Shown here: piece by piece, positions 14,894 through 22,316 of the stretch
How positions within the stretch are numbered: the first letter of the stretch is position 1
Layout: each line of letters starts with the position of its first letter
NCBI RefSeq assembly: GCF_008042075.1
Contig: NZ_RDBN01000005.1
Span: 1,262,029-1,297,041, forward strand
Direction: 5' to 3'
DNA: 35,013 nt
Source: Streptomyces sp. UW30
GTDB taxonomy: Bacteria; Actinomycetota; Actinomycetes; Streptomycetales; Streptomycetaceae
The notes under the pieces: model-generated
What the model saw: the letters and a program-made list of their open reading frames with translations, nothing else
Told to the model about the DNA's origin: nothing
Database searches by the model: none
Position numbers and translations under genes: made by a program

Positions 14894-16273
14894 ATGGGCT
14901 CCGAGACGATCGAAACGAAGACGAGCCGGCCAACGGGCCGCCTCACCGCGGTCCAGGGCACGGCGATGTATGTGGGCGCGGTCCTCGGCACCGGCGTCAT
15001 CGCCCTGCCCGCACTCGCCGCCGAGGCCGCCGGTCCCGCCTCGCTGTTCGCGTGGCTCGCGCTCGTGCTGCTGTCGGCCCCGCTGGCGGCGACCTTCGCT
15101 GCACTGGGCGCACGGCACCCGGACGCCGGCGGGGTGTCCCACTACGCACGCCTGGCGTTCGGCGACCGTACGGCCGCCGTGGTCGGCTGGTGCTTCTACC
15201 TAGCGGTCCCTCCGGGAGCGAGCGCGGCGTCCCTGTTCGGCGGCGCCTACGTGTCCGCGGCACTCGGTGGCGGACGCACCACCACCACGGTGACGGCGGT
15301 CGGGCTGATGATCGTCGTCACCGCGTCCAACGCGGTGGGCGTGCGCGTGACCGGACGGTTCCAATTCGCCCTGGCCGGGCTGCTCGTCGCGTTGCTGCTG
15401 GTGGCGGTGGCCCTGTCGCTGCCGCACGCGAGCGCCGACAACCTGCGGCCCTTCGCACCGCACGGCTGGACGGCGATCGCGCCCGCCGCGGCCCTGCTGG
15501 TGTGGAGCTTCGCCGGCTGGGAGGCGATCACCCACCTCGCGGGCGAGTTCCGCACTCCGAGCCGTGACCTGCCGCGGGCGACGACCGCCGCGGTCGTGAT
15601 CGTCGGCGTGCTGTACCTGGCGGTCGCGTTCGCCGTCATCGCCGTGCTCGGGCCCGATGCCGCCCGGGCCGAAGCGCCGCTCGGCGAACTCATGGCCCAG
15701 GGGATCGGCGGCAACGCCCGCCTGCTCGCCGCGGTCGCGGCACTCCTGCTCACCCTCGGTGCGATGAATGCCTACTTCGCGGGCGCCGCCAAGCTCGGCG
15801 CCGCCCTCGGCCGGGACGGGGCGCTGCCGGCCTGGCTCACCCGCGGCAGCACGGCCGGCGAGGTGCCGCGCCGCAGCCTCAGCGTCGTCTCGTCGCTCGC
15901 TCTGCTGTCGCTGGGCGCCGTGACCCTGGCCGACGTGGGGGCCCGCCCGTTGGTGCTCCTGACCACGGGCTCCTTCGTGACGGTGTACGCGGTCGGTGTG
16001 GCCGCCGCCCTGCGACTGCTGCCGAAGCGGGGCAAGGCCCGCGCGGCCGCGATCGTCGCGCTCGTGGCCGTGGTGATCATGCTGCTCATGTCGGGCCGGT
16101 ACCTCCTGTGGCCCCTCGCGGTCACCGGAGCCGCCCTGCTCTACCTCAAGCTCGGCGGCCGACGGGCCAACCGGGCGACGGCCGCCGCGCCGACACCGGA
16201 CGGCCCGCCTCCGGCCGTGGTCGCCGCCCCCTCAGTCGAGGCGTCCTCGGACGTCACGGAGAGAAACTCGTGA
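14894..16273 (+). CDS. APC-superfamily amino acid permease
   Basis: A 459-residue integral membrane protein with about twelve hydrophobic segments. TM1 carries the broken-helix motif of the APC fold (VGAVLGTGVIALPALAA), and TM6 has SFAGWEAITHLAGEFRTPSRDLPRA, typical of amino acid/polyamine transporters. The C-terminal 50 residues are a Pro/Ala/Thr tail. I chose ATG 14894 (MGSETIETKTS); GTG 14858 would add a short extension without support. No strong Shine-Dalgarno is present. Its stop overlaps the start of the next small ORF (GTGA), so the two are translationally coupled. Substrate unknown; the divergent GlxA-type regulator suggests an inducible amine or amino acid. Confidence 0.9.
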   Translation: MGSETIETKTSRPTGRLTAVQGTAMYVGAVLGTGVIALPALAAEAAGPASLFAWLALVLLSAPLAATFAALGARHPDAGGVSHYARLAFGDRTAAVVGWCFYLAVPPGASAASLFGGAYVSAALGGGRTTTTVTAVGLMIVVTASNAVGVRVTGRFQFALAGLLVALLLVAVALSLPHASADNLRPFAPHGWTAIAPAAALLVWSFAGWEAITHLAGEFRTPSRDLPRATTAAVVIVGVLYLAVAFAVIAVLGPDAARAEAPLGELMAQGIGGNARLLAAVAALLLTLGAMNAYFAGAAKLGAALGRDGALPAWLTRGSTAGEVPRRSLSVVSSLALLSLGAVTLADVGARPLVLLTTGSFVTVYAVGVAAALRLLPKRGKARAAAIVALVAVVIMLLMSGRYLLWPLAVTGAALLYLKLGGRRANRATAAAPTPDGPPPAVVAAPSVEASSDVTERNS

Positions 16274-16482
16274 CCGACAGACCTTTGACCAGCGTGCCCG
16301 TGGGGTCCTACGGGCCCGATCTGGCGCACCTTGGGACCGAGGTGACCCGGTTCCTTCAACTGCCGGGAGTCGACCAACTGCCGGGAGTCGACAGGACGGC
16401 CACACCCGAGACCGCCGCGCCCACGCCGGACCTGGCGATACGGGAGCACCGAACGGCGCTGCTGCGCCGGCTCAACTCCTGA
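16270..16482 (+). CDS. small coupled ORF after the permease, unknown function (70 aa)
   Basis: GTG 16270 overlaps the permease stop by four bases and has a GGAGAG Shine-Dalgarno, so it is well placed for translational coupling. The product starts VTDRPLTSVPVGSYGPDL and ends with a basic helix (REHRTALLRRLNS). A perfect 18-base tandem duplication (16357-16374 and 16375-16392) gives the repeated LPGVDQLPGVD. No domain recognised. The next reading frame (from about 16484) has no start of its own, so this ORF could be the 5' part of a frameshifted gene, but its clean C-terminal end favours a separate small protein. Confidence 0.6.
   Translation: MTDRPLTSVPVGSYGPDLAHLGTEVTRFLQLPGVDQLPGVDRTATPETAAPTPDLAIREHRTALLRRLNS
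16357..16392 (+). repeat. perfect 18-base tandem duplication inside the small ORF
   Basis: CAACTGCCGGGAGTCGAC is present twice head to tail and encodes QLPGVD twice. The duplication keeps the frame. Confidence 0.9.
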
Positions 16483-16483
16483 G

Positions 16484-17029
16484 GGGTGCCGCATCCGTTA
16501 CCCCCGGAACGGCGATACGGACCTGTTCGACGCCGGAATCCGTGACTGGGCGGCGCGCTGGGCAGGCGCGATGGTCCCGATGGAGCTGCCCTTCGCCCGG
16601 CTGAGCGACGAGGACATCACCCTGCTCGGCGAGTACTACGCCGACCTGGCGAACCTGCCCGTCGGCACGCCCGGCCGCCCCCGATCACTGGGTCCCACCG
16701 CAGCGGCCAAAACCCTGTACCGGCTGTGTCCGCGCACGTTCCTGCCCTGGGACGACGCCATCGCGAACACTCTTCACGGCGCCCGGGACGCGGCGGCGTT
16801 CATGGCCCACGAGAACCTCGGACGAAGCTGGGCGCGCCGACTGCTCGACGAAAGCGGCCTGGACGAGCGGACACTGGTGGCGTCCCTCGGCAGCGAGGGA
16901 AGGTCACTGGCGAAGTTGCCACGCCACCTCGCGGGACGGCGGGGGCCGTCCGCAACCCCCATGGCCGCGAGGCGACCCGTTCGCGGCGGCGACGCTCGAA
17001 GCGGGGCCGCGTCCGCGACGACCGGATAG
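16484..17029 (+). pseudogene. probable 5'-truncated remnant of a larger protein gene, unknown family
   Basis: From about 16490 the frame reads like real protein (RIRYPRNGDTDLFDAGIRDW, then MVPMELPFARLSDEDITLLG from ATG 16571), with good Streptomyces codon bias. No ATG, GTG or TTG precedes 16571 in this frame, so the N-terminal part appears lost. The segment SLGPTAAAKTLYRLCPRTF followed by LPWDDAIANTLHG resembles the helix-hairpin region of glycosylase-like actinobacterial proteins of unknown function; this likeness is only from memory. After LASLGSEGRSLAKL (about 16916) the sequence turns to Arg/Pro-rich low complexity, suggesting the C-terminus is also damaged. If intact, it would be a 152-aa protein from 16571. 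Confidence 0.5.
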
Positions 17030-17121
17030 CCGCCAAACCGTGCACATCGGGCGCCCAGCGACCGCGGTTGTGCCCTGACCGCCGACGGTTTCGACTCGGC
17101 AATGATCTCGAAGCAACCCGT

Positions 17122-17144
17122 AACCCGGTGACCGGTCCGGGGTT
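17122..17144. repeat. imperfect inverted repeat upstream of the NIS cluster
   Basis: AACCCGG at 17122-17128 faces CCGGGGTT at 17137-17144 (one extra base), centred on GTGACCGGT. It is a possible protein-binding site but weak evidence on its own. Confidence 0.25.
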
Positions 17145-17153
17145 GGTAGCCGT

Positions 17154-17183
17154 GGGGGGCCTGCCGTCCGTGAGCGGCCCCCT
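17154..17183 (+). terminator. hairpin between the gene remnant and the NIS cluster
   Basis: GGGGGCC (17155-17161) pairs with GGCCCCC (17176-17182), with a flanking G-T pair, around a 14-base loop. It lies 125 bases after the remnant's stop and 110 before the aminotransferase start: probably a terminator, or part of a leader if transcription starts upstream. Confidence 0.45.
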
Positions 17184-17204
17184 GTGCCCAGTTCCCCGGA
17201 GTTT

Positions 17205-17218
17205 CGAGTGGACACTCG
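17205..17218. promoter_or_regulatory. perfect inverted repeat, candidate operator of the NIS cluster
   Basis: CGAGTG-GA-CACTCG, a perfect 6-bp dyad with a 2-base centre, lies 76 bp before the aminotransferase start and just upstream of a possible -10 (TATGTC, 17229-17234). It does not match the DmdR/IdeR iron box as I remember it. Confidence 0.4.
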
Positions 17219-17293
17219 CGGGGCTTCGTATGTCGGGTCGGGCGAGGATGCGAAACACCTGCTCGCCCCTGGACAGCGGGAGGACAGGGAGCC

Positions 17294-19048
17294 ATGGCCG
17301 TGACCGAATCTGTGCGCGAGGGTACGTCCGAGTCGGCGGGGGTGGGCGCCGCACACGAGGGGATCCTGCGACGGCAGTCGGCCCGCGAGTCGGCGGCGCG
17401 AACCTACGCCCGTGCCCTGCCCATCGTGCCGGTGCGTGCACGTGGGCTGACCATCGAGGGCGCGGACGGCAGCCGATACCTGGACTGCCTCTCCGGCGCC
17501 GGGACGCTGGCGCTCGGACACAACCATCCAGTGGTCCTGGAAGCCATCCGCAAGGTCCTCGACTCGGGTGCGCCCTTGCACGTCCTCGACCTGGCGACGC
17601 CCGTCAAGGACGCCTTCATCACCGAGTTGTTCCACACCCTGCCACCCGGACTCGCCGACAACGCTCGCGTGCAGTTCTGCGGACCGGCCGGCACCGACGC
17701 CGTGGAGGCCGCCTTCAAGCTCGTCCGGGCCGCGACGGGACGCACCGGCATCGTCGCCTTCAGCGGCGCCTACCACGGGATGACCGCCGGCGCGCTCGAG
17801 GCATCCGGGGGCGCCTTCGACGTACGGGTCGCGCGCCTGCCCTACCCGCAGGACTACCGCTGCCCCTTCGGCGTCGGCGGCGCACACGGCGCCGAACTCG
17901 CCGCCCGCTGGACCGAGTCCGTCCTCGACGACCCCAAGTCGGGCGTCCGCCGCCCCGCCGGGATGATCCTCGAACCCGTCCAGGGCGAGGGCGGAGTGAT
18001 CCCGGCCCCGGACGAGTGGATGCGCCGCATGCGGCAGATCACGGCCGACCGGTCCATTCCCCTGATCGCCGACGAGGTCCAGACGGGAGTCGGGCGCACC
18101 GGCTCCTTCTGGGCGGTGGAGCACAGCGGCGTCACCCCCGACGTGATGGTCCTCTCCAAGGCCATCGGAGGCAGCCTGCCCCTGGCCGTCATCGTCTACC
18201 GCGACGACCTCGACGCCTGGCAGCCCGGCGCCCACGCCGGCACCTTCCGCGGCAACCAACTCGCCATGGCCGCCGGCATGGCAACCCTCGCCTACGTCCG
18301 CGAGAACCGCCTCGCCGAGCGCGCGGCCGACCTGGGCACGCGGATGCTGCACCAACTCCGGGGTCTGGCCGCAGAGTTCGATTGCATGGGGGATGTGCGC
18401 GGGCGGGGGTTGATGATCGGGGTCGAGGTGGTGGAGCCGGAGGCCGAACCCGAGCGTGACGTGGAGCGGGCGGCGGCTCCGGCGGGTCAGGGCGAGATGC
18501 TTGCCGCTCCGGACTGGCGTGGGGGAGCGGGTGACCATGCGATGCCGGGCGCTCCGGCTGATCCCGGGCGGGCTGGGGGCCTCATGGACCTCGCCCCTGT
18601 CCACACTGCGGGCGGTTCGCCGGCTGGCGTCGCCCACGTCGGCCGGACGGCGGGGACCGCACCGACGGCAGCGACGTCGATGCAAGGACCGGATCGCCAT
18701 CCTCGCCCTGCCGCCCCCGAACTCGCGGCCGCCATCCAGCGCGAGTGCCTGCGACGTGGCCTGATCATCGAACTCGGCGGCCGCCACTCCAGCGTCGTAC
18801 GGCTCCTCCCGCCCCTGACCATCAGCGACGAGCAGGCGACCGCGGTACTCGACCGACTCGCCGACGCGGTGGACGCGGTATCCCGCGGCCAGATCGGTCA
18901 TGGCCGGTTGCAACGCCCGCACGCAGGACAGCGCCGACGTGTCGACCTGGCCGGCGGCGCGGACCGGGCTGACGTCGCGGACCGGGCTGACGTCGCGGAC
19001 CGAGTGGATCCCGCTGATCGAGCCGGCCAGGCCGACCGGGCGGGATAG
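17294..19048 (+). CDS. class III aminotransferase, diaminobutyrate--2-oxoglutarate type, siderophore-cluster associated
   Basis: A 584-residue PLP enzyme. Substrate/PLP motifs in order: the SGAGTLALGHNHP loop (67-79), PAGTDAVEAAFK (131-142), SGAYHGMTAGAL (157-168), LEPVQGEGG (226-234), IADEVQTGVGRTG (258-270) with the PLP-binding Asp260, and Lys289 in VLSKAIGGS as the Schiff-base lysine. It resembles the RhbA/EctB/Dat enzymes that make L-2,4-diaminobutyrate from aspartate semialdehyde. Two oddities: a low-complexity insertion of about 90 residues (382-472) splits the C-terminal domain, which resumes at ELAAAIQRECLRRGLIIELG; and the last 50 residues are a repetitive ADRADVADR tail. ATG 17294 has GGAGG and AGGGAG upstream. 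First gene of the NIS-type cluster. Confidence 0.88.
   Translation: MAVTESVREGTSESAGVGAAHEGILRRQSARESAARTYARALPIVPVRARGLTIEGADGSRYLDCLSGAGTLALGHNHPVVLEAIRKVLDSGAPLHVLDLATPVKDAFITELFHTLPPGLADNARVQFCGPAGTDAVEAAFKLVRAATGRTGIVAFSGAYHGMTAGALEASGGAFDVRVARLPYPQDYRCPFGVGGAHGAELAARWTESVLDDPKSGVRRPAGMILEPVQGEGGVIPAPDEWMRRMRQITADRSIPLIADEVQTGVGRTGSFWAVEHSGVTPDVMVLSKAIGGSLPLAVIVYRDDLDAWQPGAHAGTFRGNQLAMAAGMATLAYVRENRLAERAADLGTRMLHQLRGLAAEFDCMGDVRGRGLMIGVEVVEPEAEPERDVERAAAPAGQGEMLAAPDWRGGAGDHAMPGAPADPGRAGGLMDLAPVHTAGGSPAGVAHVGRTAGTAPTAATSMQGPDRHPRPAAPELAAAIQRECLRRGLIIELGGRHSSVVRLLPPLTISDEQATAVLDRLADAVDAVSRGQIGHGRLQRPHAGQRRRVDLAGGADRADVADRADVADRVDPADRAGQADRAG
18959..18994 (+). repeat. perfect 18-base tandem repeat encoding the aminotransferase tail
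   Basis: GCGGACCGGGCTGACGTC is repeated at 18959-18976 and 18977-18994, then decays. It encodes ADRADVADRADVADR near the C-terminus. Confidence 0.9.
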
Positions 19049-19302
19049 CGAGCCCGTAGTCGGGGGCGCGTCAGCGCGTACACGCATCTGTTCACTCACG
19101 CCGTCGCCTGTCAGCTTCGCCAGCCCCCGACGACCGCTCGCTACAAAACGAAGCATCACGCCCCCTCGCAACCTTGCCTCCAACTGACACACCCCCTCCA
19201 TCCGTACCTCCGGAACGCGGCTCTCCAGTCCGCGCCCCCCCACGCACAGCGCACCCAGCCGCCGTCGGCGCGCGAGCCAGGACCACCGCAAGAGGACCAG
19301 CC
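19049..19302 (+). other. gap between aminotransferase and synthetase genes
   Basis: These 254 bp contain no separate gene. The synthetase frame is open back to about 19174 (TTG), but that extension is Pro/Arg-rich with no ribosome binding site, so I treat it as noncoding. No hairpin or promoter was convincing. Confidence 0.45.
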
Positions 19303-21375
19303 TTGAACAGCACCCCCACAACTGCCGTCCGCCGTCCCGCCGCACCGCAGCGAGGAGACGCCCCGCAGGACCCTGCGTCGGCTGATGGAGCCGCTCCCGT
19401 GCAGGCACCGCTCCGCACGCAGACGCAGGCAGGCGCCCCACCCATCGAGCGGCTGTACGGCGTCTCCTCCGACCTCCTGGAGCACCCCGACCCGCACACT
19501 GCAGCCCAGGCCGCCGCCGTGGAGAACCTGCTCCGCTGCTGGGTACGCGAGACCAACGTCCCGCCACCCCACGACGGAGTCCTCCGCATCCCGTTGCCTG
19601 CCACAGGCATGGCCCTGCTGACCCCGGTCCACTACTGGTCCCCGACGGGGTGGCACCGCTTCGGCCTCCCACACCTGGCCGACGCCCCGAACCAGTCCCC
19701 GCCGATCGACGCAGTCACCCTCGCCGCGCTCCTCACCAGGGAGACGCTGCTCTCTCACTCCGAGCCCGCCGTCTGCGACTCCACCACCTCCCTCCCCTCA
19801 ATCGACGATCCCGCTCCATCCATCTCGGTGCCCGACGGCGTGCCCCGGACCTCCTCCGCATCGACACCCACAGCCCTCGCAGTCCCCCCGACATCCGCCG
19901 CCACCGACCTCGTCGCCCGCGTAGCCGACTCCACCCAGCGAACCGTCACCTTCATCAGGGATCGCCGGGACAACCTGGCCAACAGCCCCGACCTGTTCCT
20001 CGCAGCCGAGCAAGCGCTCCTGCTCGGACACCCGCACCACCCGACGCCGAAGAGTCGCGAAGGCCTCTCCGAGACTGAAGCCCGGCTGTACTCACCCGAG
20101 TTGCGCGGCTCCTTCCCGTTGCACTGGTTGGCTGTCGCCCCCTCCCTGCTCGCCACCGACTCGGCATGGACCGAACGAGGTCGCCCCGTCCCCGCGCCCC
20201 AGCTCACTGCGCGACTTGCTGGCCCGGACCTGCCGCTGCCCGCCGACTACGCAGCCCTGCCGCTCCATCACTGGCAACTGCGCGAGGTCAGGAACCGCCC
20301 CGCGACCGCCGCCCTGCTCGATGCCGGACTGCTTGTCGACCTCGGCGACCACGGCAAGCCCTGGCATCCCACCTCCTCCGTACGCACCGTCCACCAGTCC
20401 GGCGCCCCGGCCATGCTCAAGCTGTCGCTGGGCCTGCGCATCACCAACTCCCGTCGCGAGAACCTCCGCAAGGAACTGCACCGCGGGGTGGAGGTCCACC
20501 GACTCATGCGCAGCGGTCTCTCGACCCAGTGGCAGGCCGCGCACCCGGCATTCGACATCGTTCGCGACCCGGCCTGGCTCGCCGTCGACGGGCGGGACGG
20601 AGGCCCGGTGCCAGGTCTGGACGTGATGATCCGGCATAACCCCTTCCGGCCTGCCGACGATGTGTCCTGCGTAGCCGGGCTCGTCTCACCTCTCCCTCAC
20701 TTCCCTCACTCGCAATTCGGCATCACAGCCCGACGCCCGATGGACAGGGAGCCTCATCGGTCCCGTCTCGCCGAGCTGGTCACCCGTCTCGCGGCCCAAA
20801 CCGGTCGCCCCCGAGGGGCCGTTGCCGCGGAGTGGTTCCTGCGCTACCTCGAACATGTCGTACGCCCAGTGCTGTGGCTTGATGCCGAGGCCGGCGTCGC
20901 CCTGGAGGCGCACCAGCAGAACACCCTGCTCCTGCTGGACGGTGACGGTTGGCCCTCGGGCGGCCGATACCGCGACAACCAGGGTTACTACTTCCGCGAG
21001 TCACGGCGCGCAGACCTGGAGGCCCGGCTGCCCGGCATCGGCGAGCACAGCGACACGTTCGTCTCGGACGAGGTCGCTGACGAGCGTTTCGCGTACTACC
21101 TCGCGATCAACAACGTGCTGGGTCTCATCGGCGCCTTCGGCTCCCAGCGCCTCGTCGACGAACAGCTGCTACTCGCCGCCTTCCGGCGCTTCCTCAGCGA
21201 AGTGGCCTCCGGTCCCACCCGGCTGCGGACGTCGCTGCCTGCCCGCCTGCTCGACTCACCGGTCCTGCGCTGCAAGGCCAACCTCCTGACCCGTATGCAC
21301 GGCCTCGACGAACTCGTAGGCCCGGTCGACACCCAGTCCGTCTACGTCACCATCGCCAACCCCCTTCATTCCTGA
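19303..21375 (+). CDS. IucA/IucC-family NRPS-independent siderophore synthetase
   Basis: A 690-residue NIS synthetase, which uses ATP to activate a carboxylate (citrate, succinate or a citryl intermediate) as an acyl-adenylate and couples it to an amine or alcohol. Family motifs: GHPHHPTPKSREGL (about 242-255, ATP-binding loop), YSPELRGSFPLHWLAV, LKLSLGLRITNSRREN (372-387), EAHQQNTLL (535-543) and RDNQGYYFRES (557-567), then the ferric-reductase-like C-terminal segment. I place the start at TTG 19303 because AGAGGA lies six bases before it; the only earlier in-frame candidate (TTG 19174) lacks a site. The first 45 residues and a Ser/Pro/Thr-rich stretch (about 150-202) are low complexity. Whether it is subtype A, B or C cannot be told by eye. 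Confidence 0.9.
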   Translation: MNSTPTTAVRRPAAPQRGDAPQDPASADGAAPVQAPLRTQTQAGAPPIERLYGVSSDLLEHPDPHTAAQAAAVENLLRCWVRETNVPPPHDGVLRIPLPATGMALLTPVHYWSPTGWHRFGLPHLADAPNQSPPIDAVTLAALLTRETLLSHSEPAVCDSTTSLPSIDDPAPSISVPDGVPRTSSASTPTALAVPPTSAATDLVARVADSTQRTVTFIRDRRDNLANSPDLFLAAEQALLLGHPHHPTPKSREGLSETEARLYSPELRGSFPLHWLAVAPSLLATDSAWTERGRPVPAPQLTARLAGPDLPLPADYAALPLHHWQLREVRNRPATAALLDAGLLVDLGDHGKPWHPTSSVRTVHQSGAPAMLKLSLGLRITNSRRENLRKELHRGVEVHRLMRSGLSTQWQAAHPAFDIVRDPAWLAVDGRDGGPVPGLDVMIRHNPFRPADDVSCVAGLVSPLPHFPHSQFGITARRPMDREPHRSRLAELVTRLAAQTGRPRGAVAAEWFLRYLEHVVRPVLWLDAEAGVALEAHQQNTLLLLDGDGWPSGGRYRDNQGYYFRESRRADLEARLPGIGEHSDTFVSDEVADERFAYYLAINNVLGLIGAFGSQRLVDEQLLLAAFRRFLSEVASGPTRLRTSLPARLLDSPVLRCKANLLTRMHGLDELVGPVDTQSVYVTIANPLHS

Positions 21376-21414
21376 GGAACATGCCCCATCCCGCTTCCTG
21401 AGAGGAGCGTCCCT

Positions 21415-22293
21415 GTGCCTCCCACCGACGCGAGTGCCAACGCAGGTGCCGGCGCGGCCTTCGACCACGGCATCGCCACGAGTCCGCCCACTCGTGAGAG
21501 CCGTATCGGCCCGGCTGCCGACGCGGGTGCAGACACTGAGGACACGCTGGACCTGCACCTGCCCGACGAATTCGTGGCGCTCTTCATGGAAGACGCCGGT
21601 GTCGGCGGCAGACGAAGCCTTGGCGCTGGCGCTGGCGCTGGCGCTGGCGCTGGCCCAGGCGAAGGCCCCGGCCTGTGTGCGACTCGGACTACATCTCCTT
21701 CCACCGTCCCGAAGACTGACGACCTGCTCGGCACCGTCGCCGACTGGGGACCGGTCAGCACACCGGCAGGGGTGTTGCACCTCGTCCCCGTGCGGATCGA
21801 GCGAGACCTTCCGATCGTCAGCCGGTGGATGAACGACCCCGCCGTCACGGCGTTCTGGGGCCTCGCCGGACCGGAGAACGCCATCGAGGAGCATCTGCGG
21901 TCCCAGCTGTTCGGTGACGACGGACGCAGCGTCCCGTGCATGGGCCTGCTGGAGGGAACACCGATGAGCTACTGGGAGATCTACCGAGCCGACCTCGACC
22001 CGCTGGCCCGCCACTACCCGGCCAGGCCCCATGACACAGGTGTCCACCTTCTTATCGGTGCCGTGGGCGATCGAGGGCGGGGCCTCGGCGGAACCCTTCT
22101 CCGAGCCGTCGCCGATCTCGCACTCGACAAGCGGCCCGCCTGTGCTCGTGTCGTCGCCGAACCGGACATTCGCAACACCCCTTCCGTCGCCGCCTTCTTG
22201 ACCGCCGGATTCCGGTTCTCTGCCGAGATCGACCTGCCCGCCAAGCGGGCCGCCCTCATGATCCGAGACCGGAGCCTGCGTCATCTGATGTGA
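21415..22293 (+). CDS. GNAT acetyltransferase of the IucB/RhbD siderophore type
   Basis: A 292-residue protein. Residues 115-290 are an IucB/RhbD-like N-acyltransferase domain: HLVPVRIERDLPIVSRWMND, AFWGLAGP, MSYWEIYRADLD, then HTGVHLL-like strand and the acyl-CoA pyrophosphate loop DRGRGLGGTLLRAV (about 219-232), and NTPSVAAFLTAGF. These enzymes acylate the side-chain (hydroxyl)amine of lysine, ornithine or a diamine in hydroxamate siderophore pathways. The first 110 residues are low complexity, including six Gly-Ala pairs encoded by a GGCGCT hexamer repeat. GTG 21415 follows AGAGGAG by seven bases and lies 39 bases after the synthetase stop, so the two form one operon. Confidence 0.87.
   Translation: MPPTDASANAGAGAAFDHGIATSPPTRESRIGPAADAGADTEDTLDLHLPDEFVALFMEDAGVGGRRSLGAGAGAGAGAGPGEGPGLCATRTTSPSTVPKTDDLLGTVADWGPVSTPAGVLHLVPVRIERDLPIVSRWMNDPAVTAFWGLAGPENAIEEHLRSQLFGDDGRSVPCMGLLEGTPMSYWEIYRADLDPLARHYPARPHDTGVHLLIGAVGDRGRGLGGTLLRAVADLALDKRPACARVVAEPDIRNTPSVAAFLTAGFRFSAEIDLPAKRAALMIRDRSLRHLM
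21622..21655 (+). repeat. GGCGCT hexanucleotide microsatellite in the acetyltransferase gene
   Basis: About 5.7 perfect copies of GGCGCT encode (Gly-Ala)n in the N-terminal region. The unit is six bases, so length change would alter linker length without frameshift. Confidence 0.9.
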
Positions 22294-22316
22294 CGCTGCG
22301 TCGCAACGTCGTCACA
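22289..22316 (+). terminator. possible terminator of the NIS operon
   Basis: TGTGACG (22289-22295, overlapping the stop codon) pairs with CGTCACA (22310-22316) around 14 bases. It is short and only weakly supported. Confidence 0.3.

Noticed and set aside
17091..17112. AATGAT core upstream of the NIS cluster as a Zur (zinc) box
   Set aside because: The flanks are not palindromic and match the Zur consensus poorly.
19174..19302. Longer N-terminus for the IucA/IucC protein from TTG 19174
   Set aside because: No ribosome binding site and Pro/Arg low complexity; TTG 19303 has AGAGGA at ideal distance.
16904..19672. Long minus-strand open frame opposite the aminotransferase
   Set aside because: No domain is recognisable, and it covers two intergenic regions and the highly conserved aminotransferase on the other strand.
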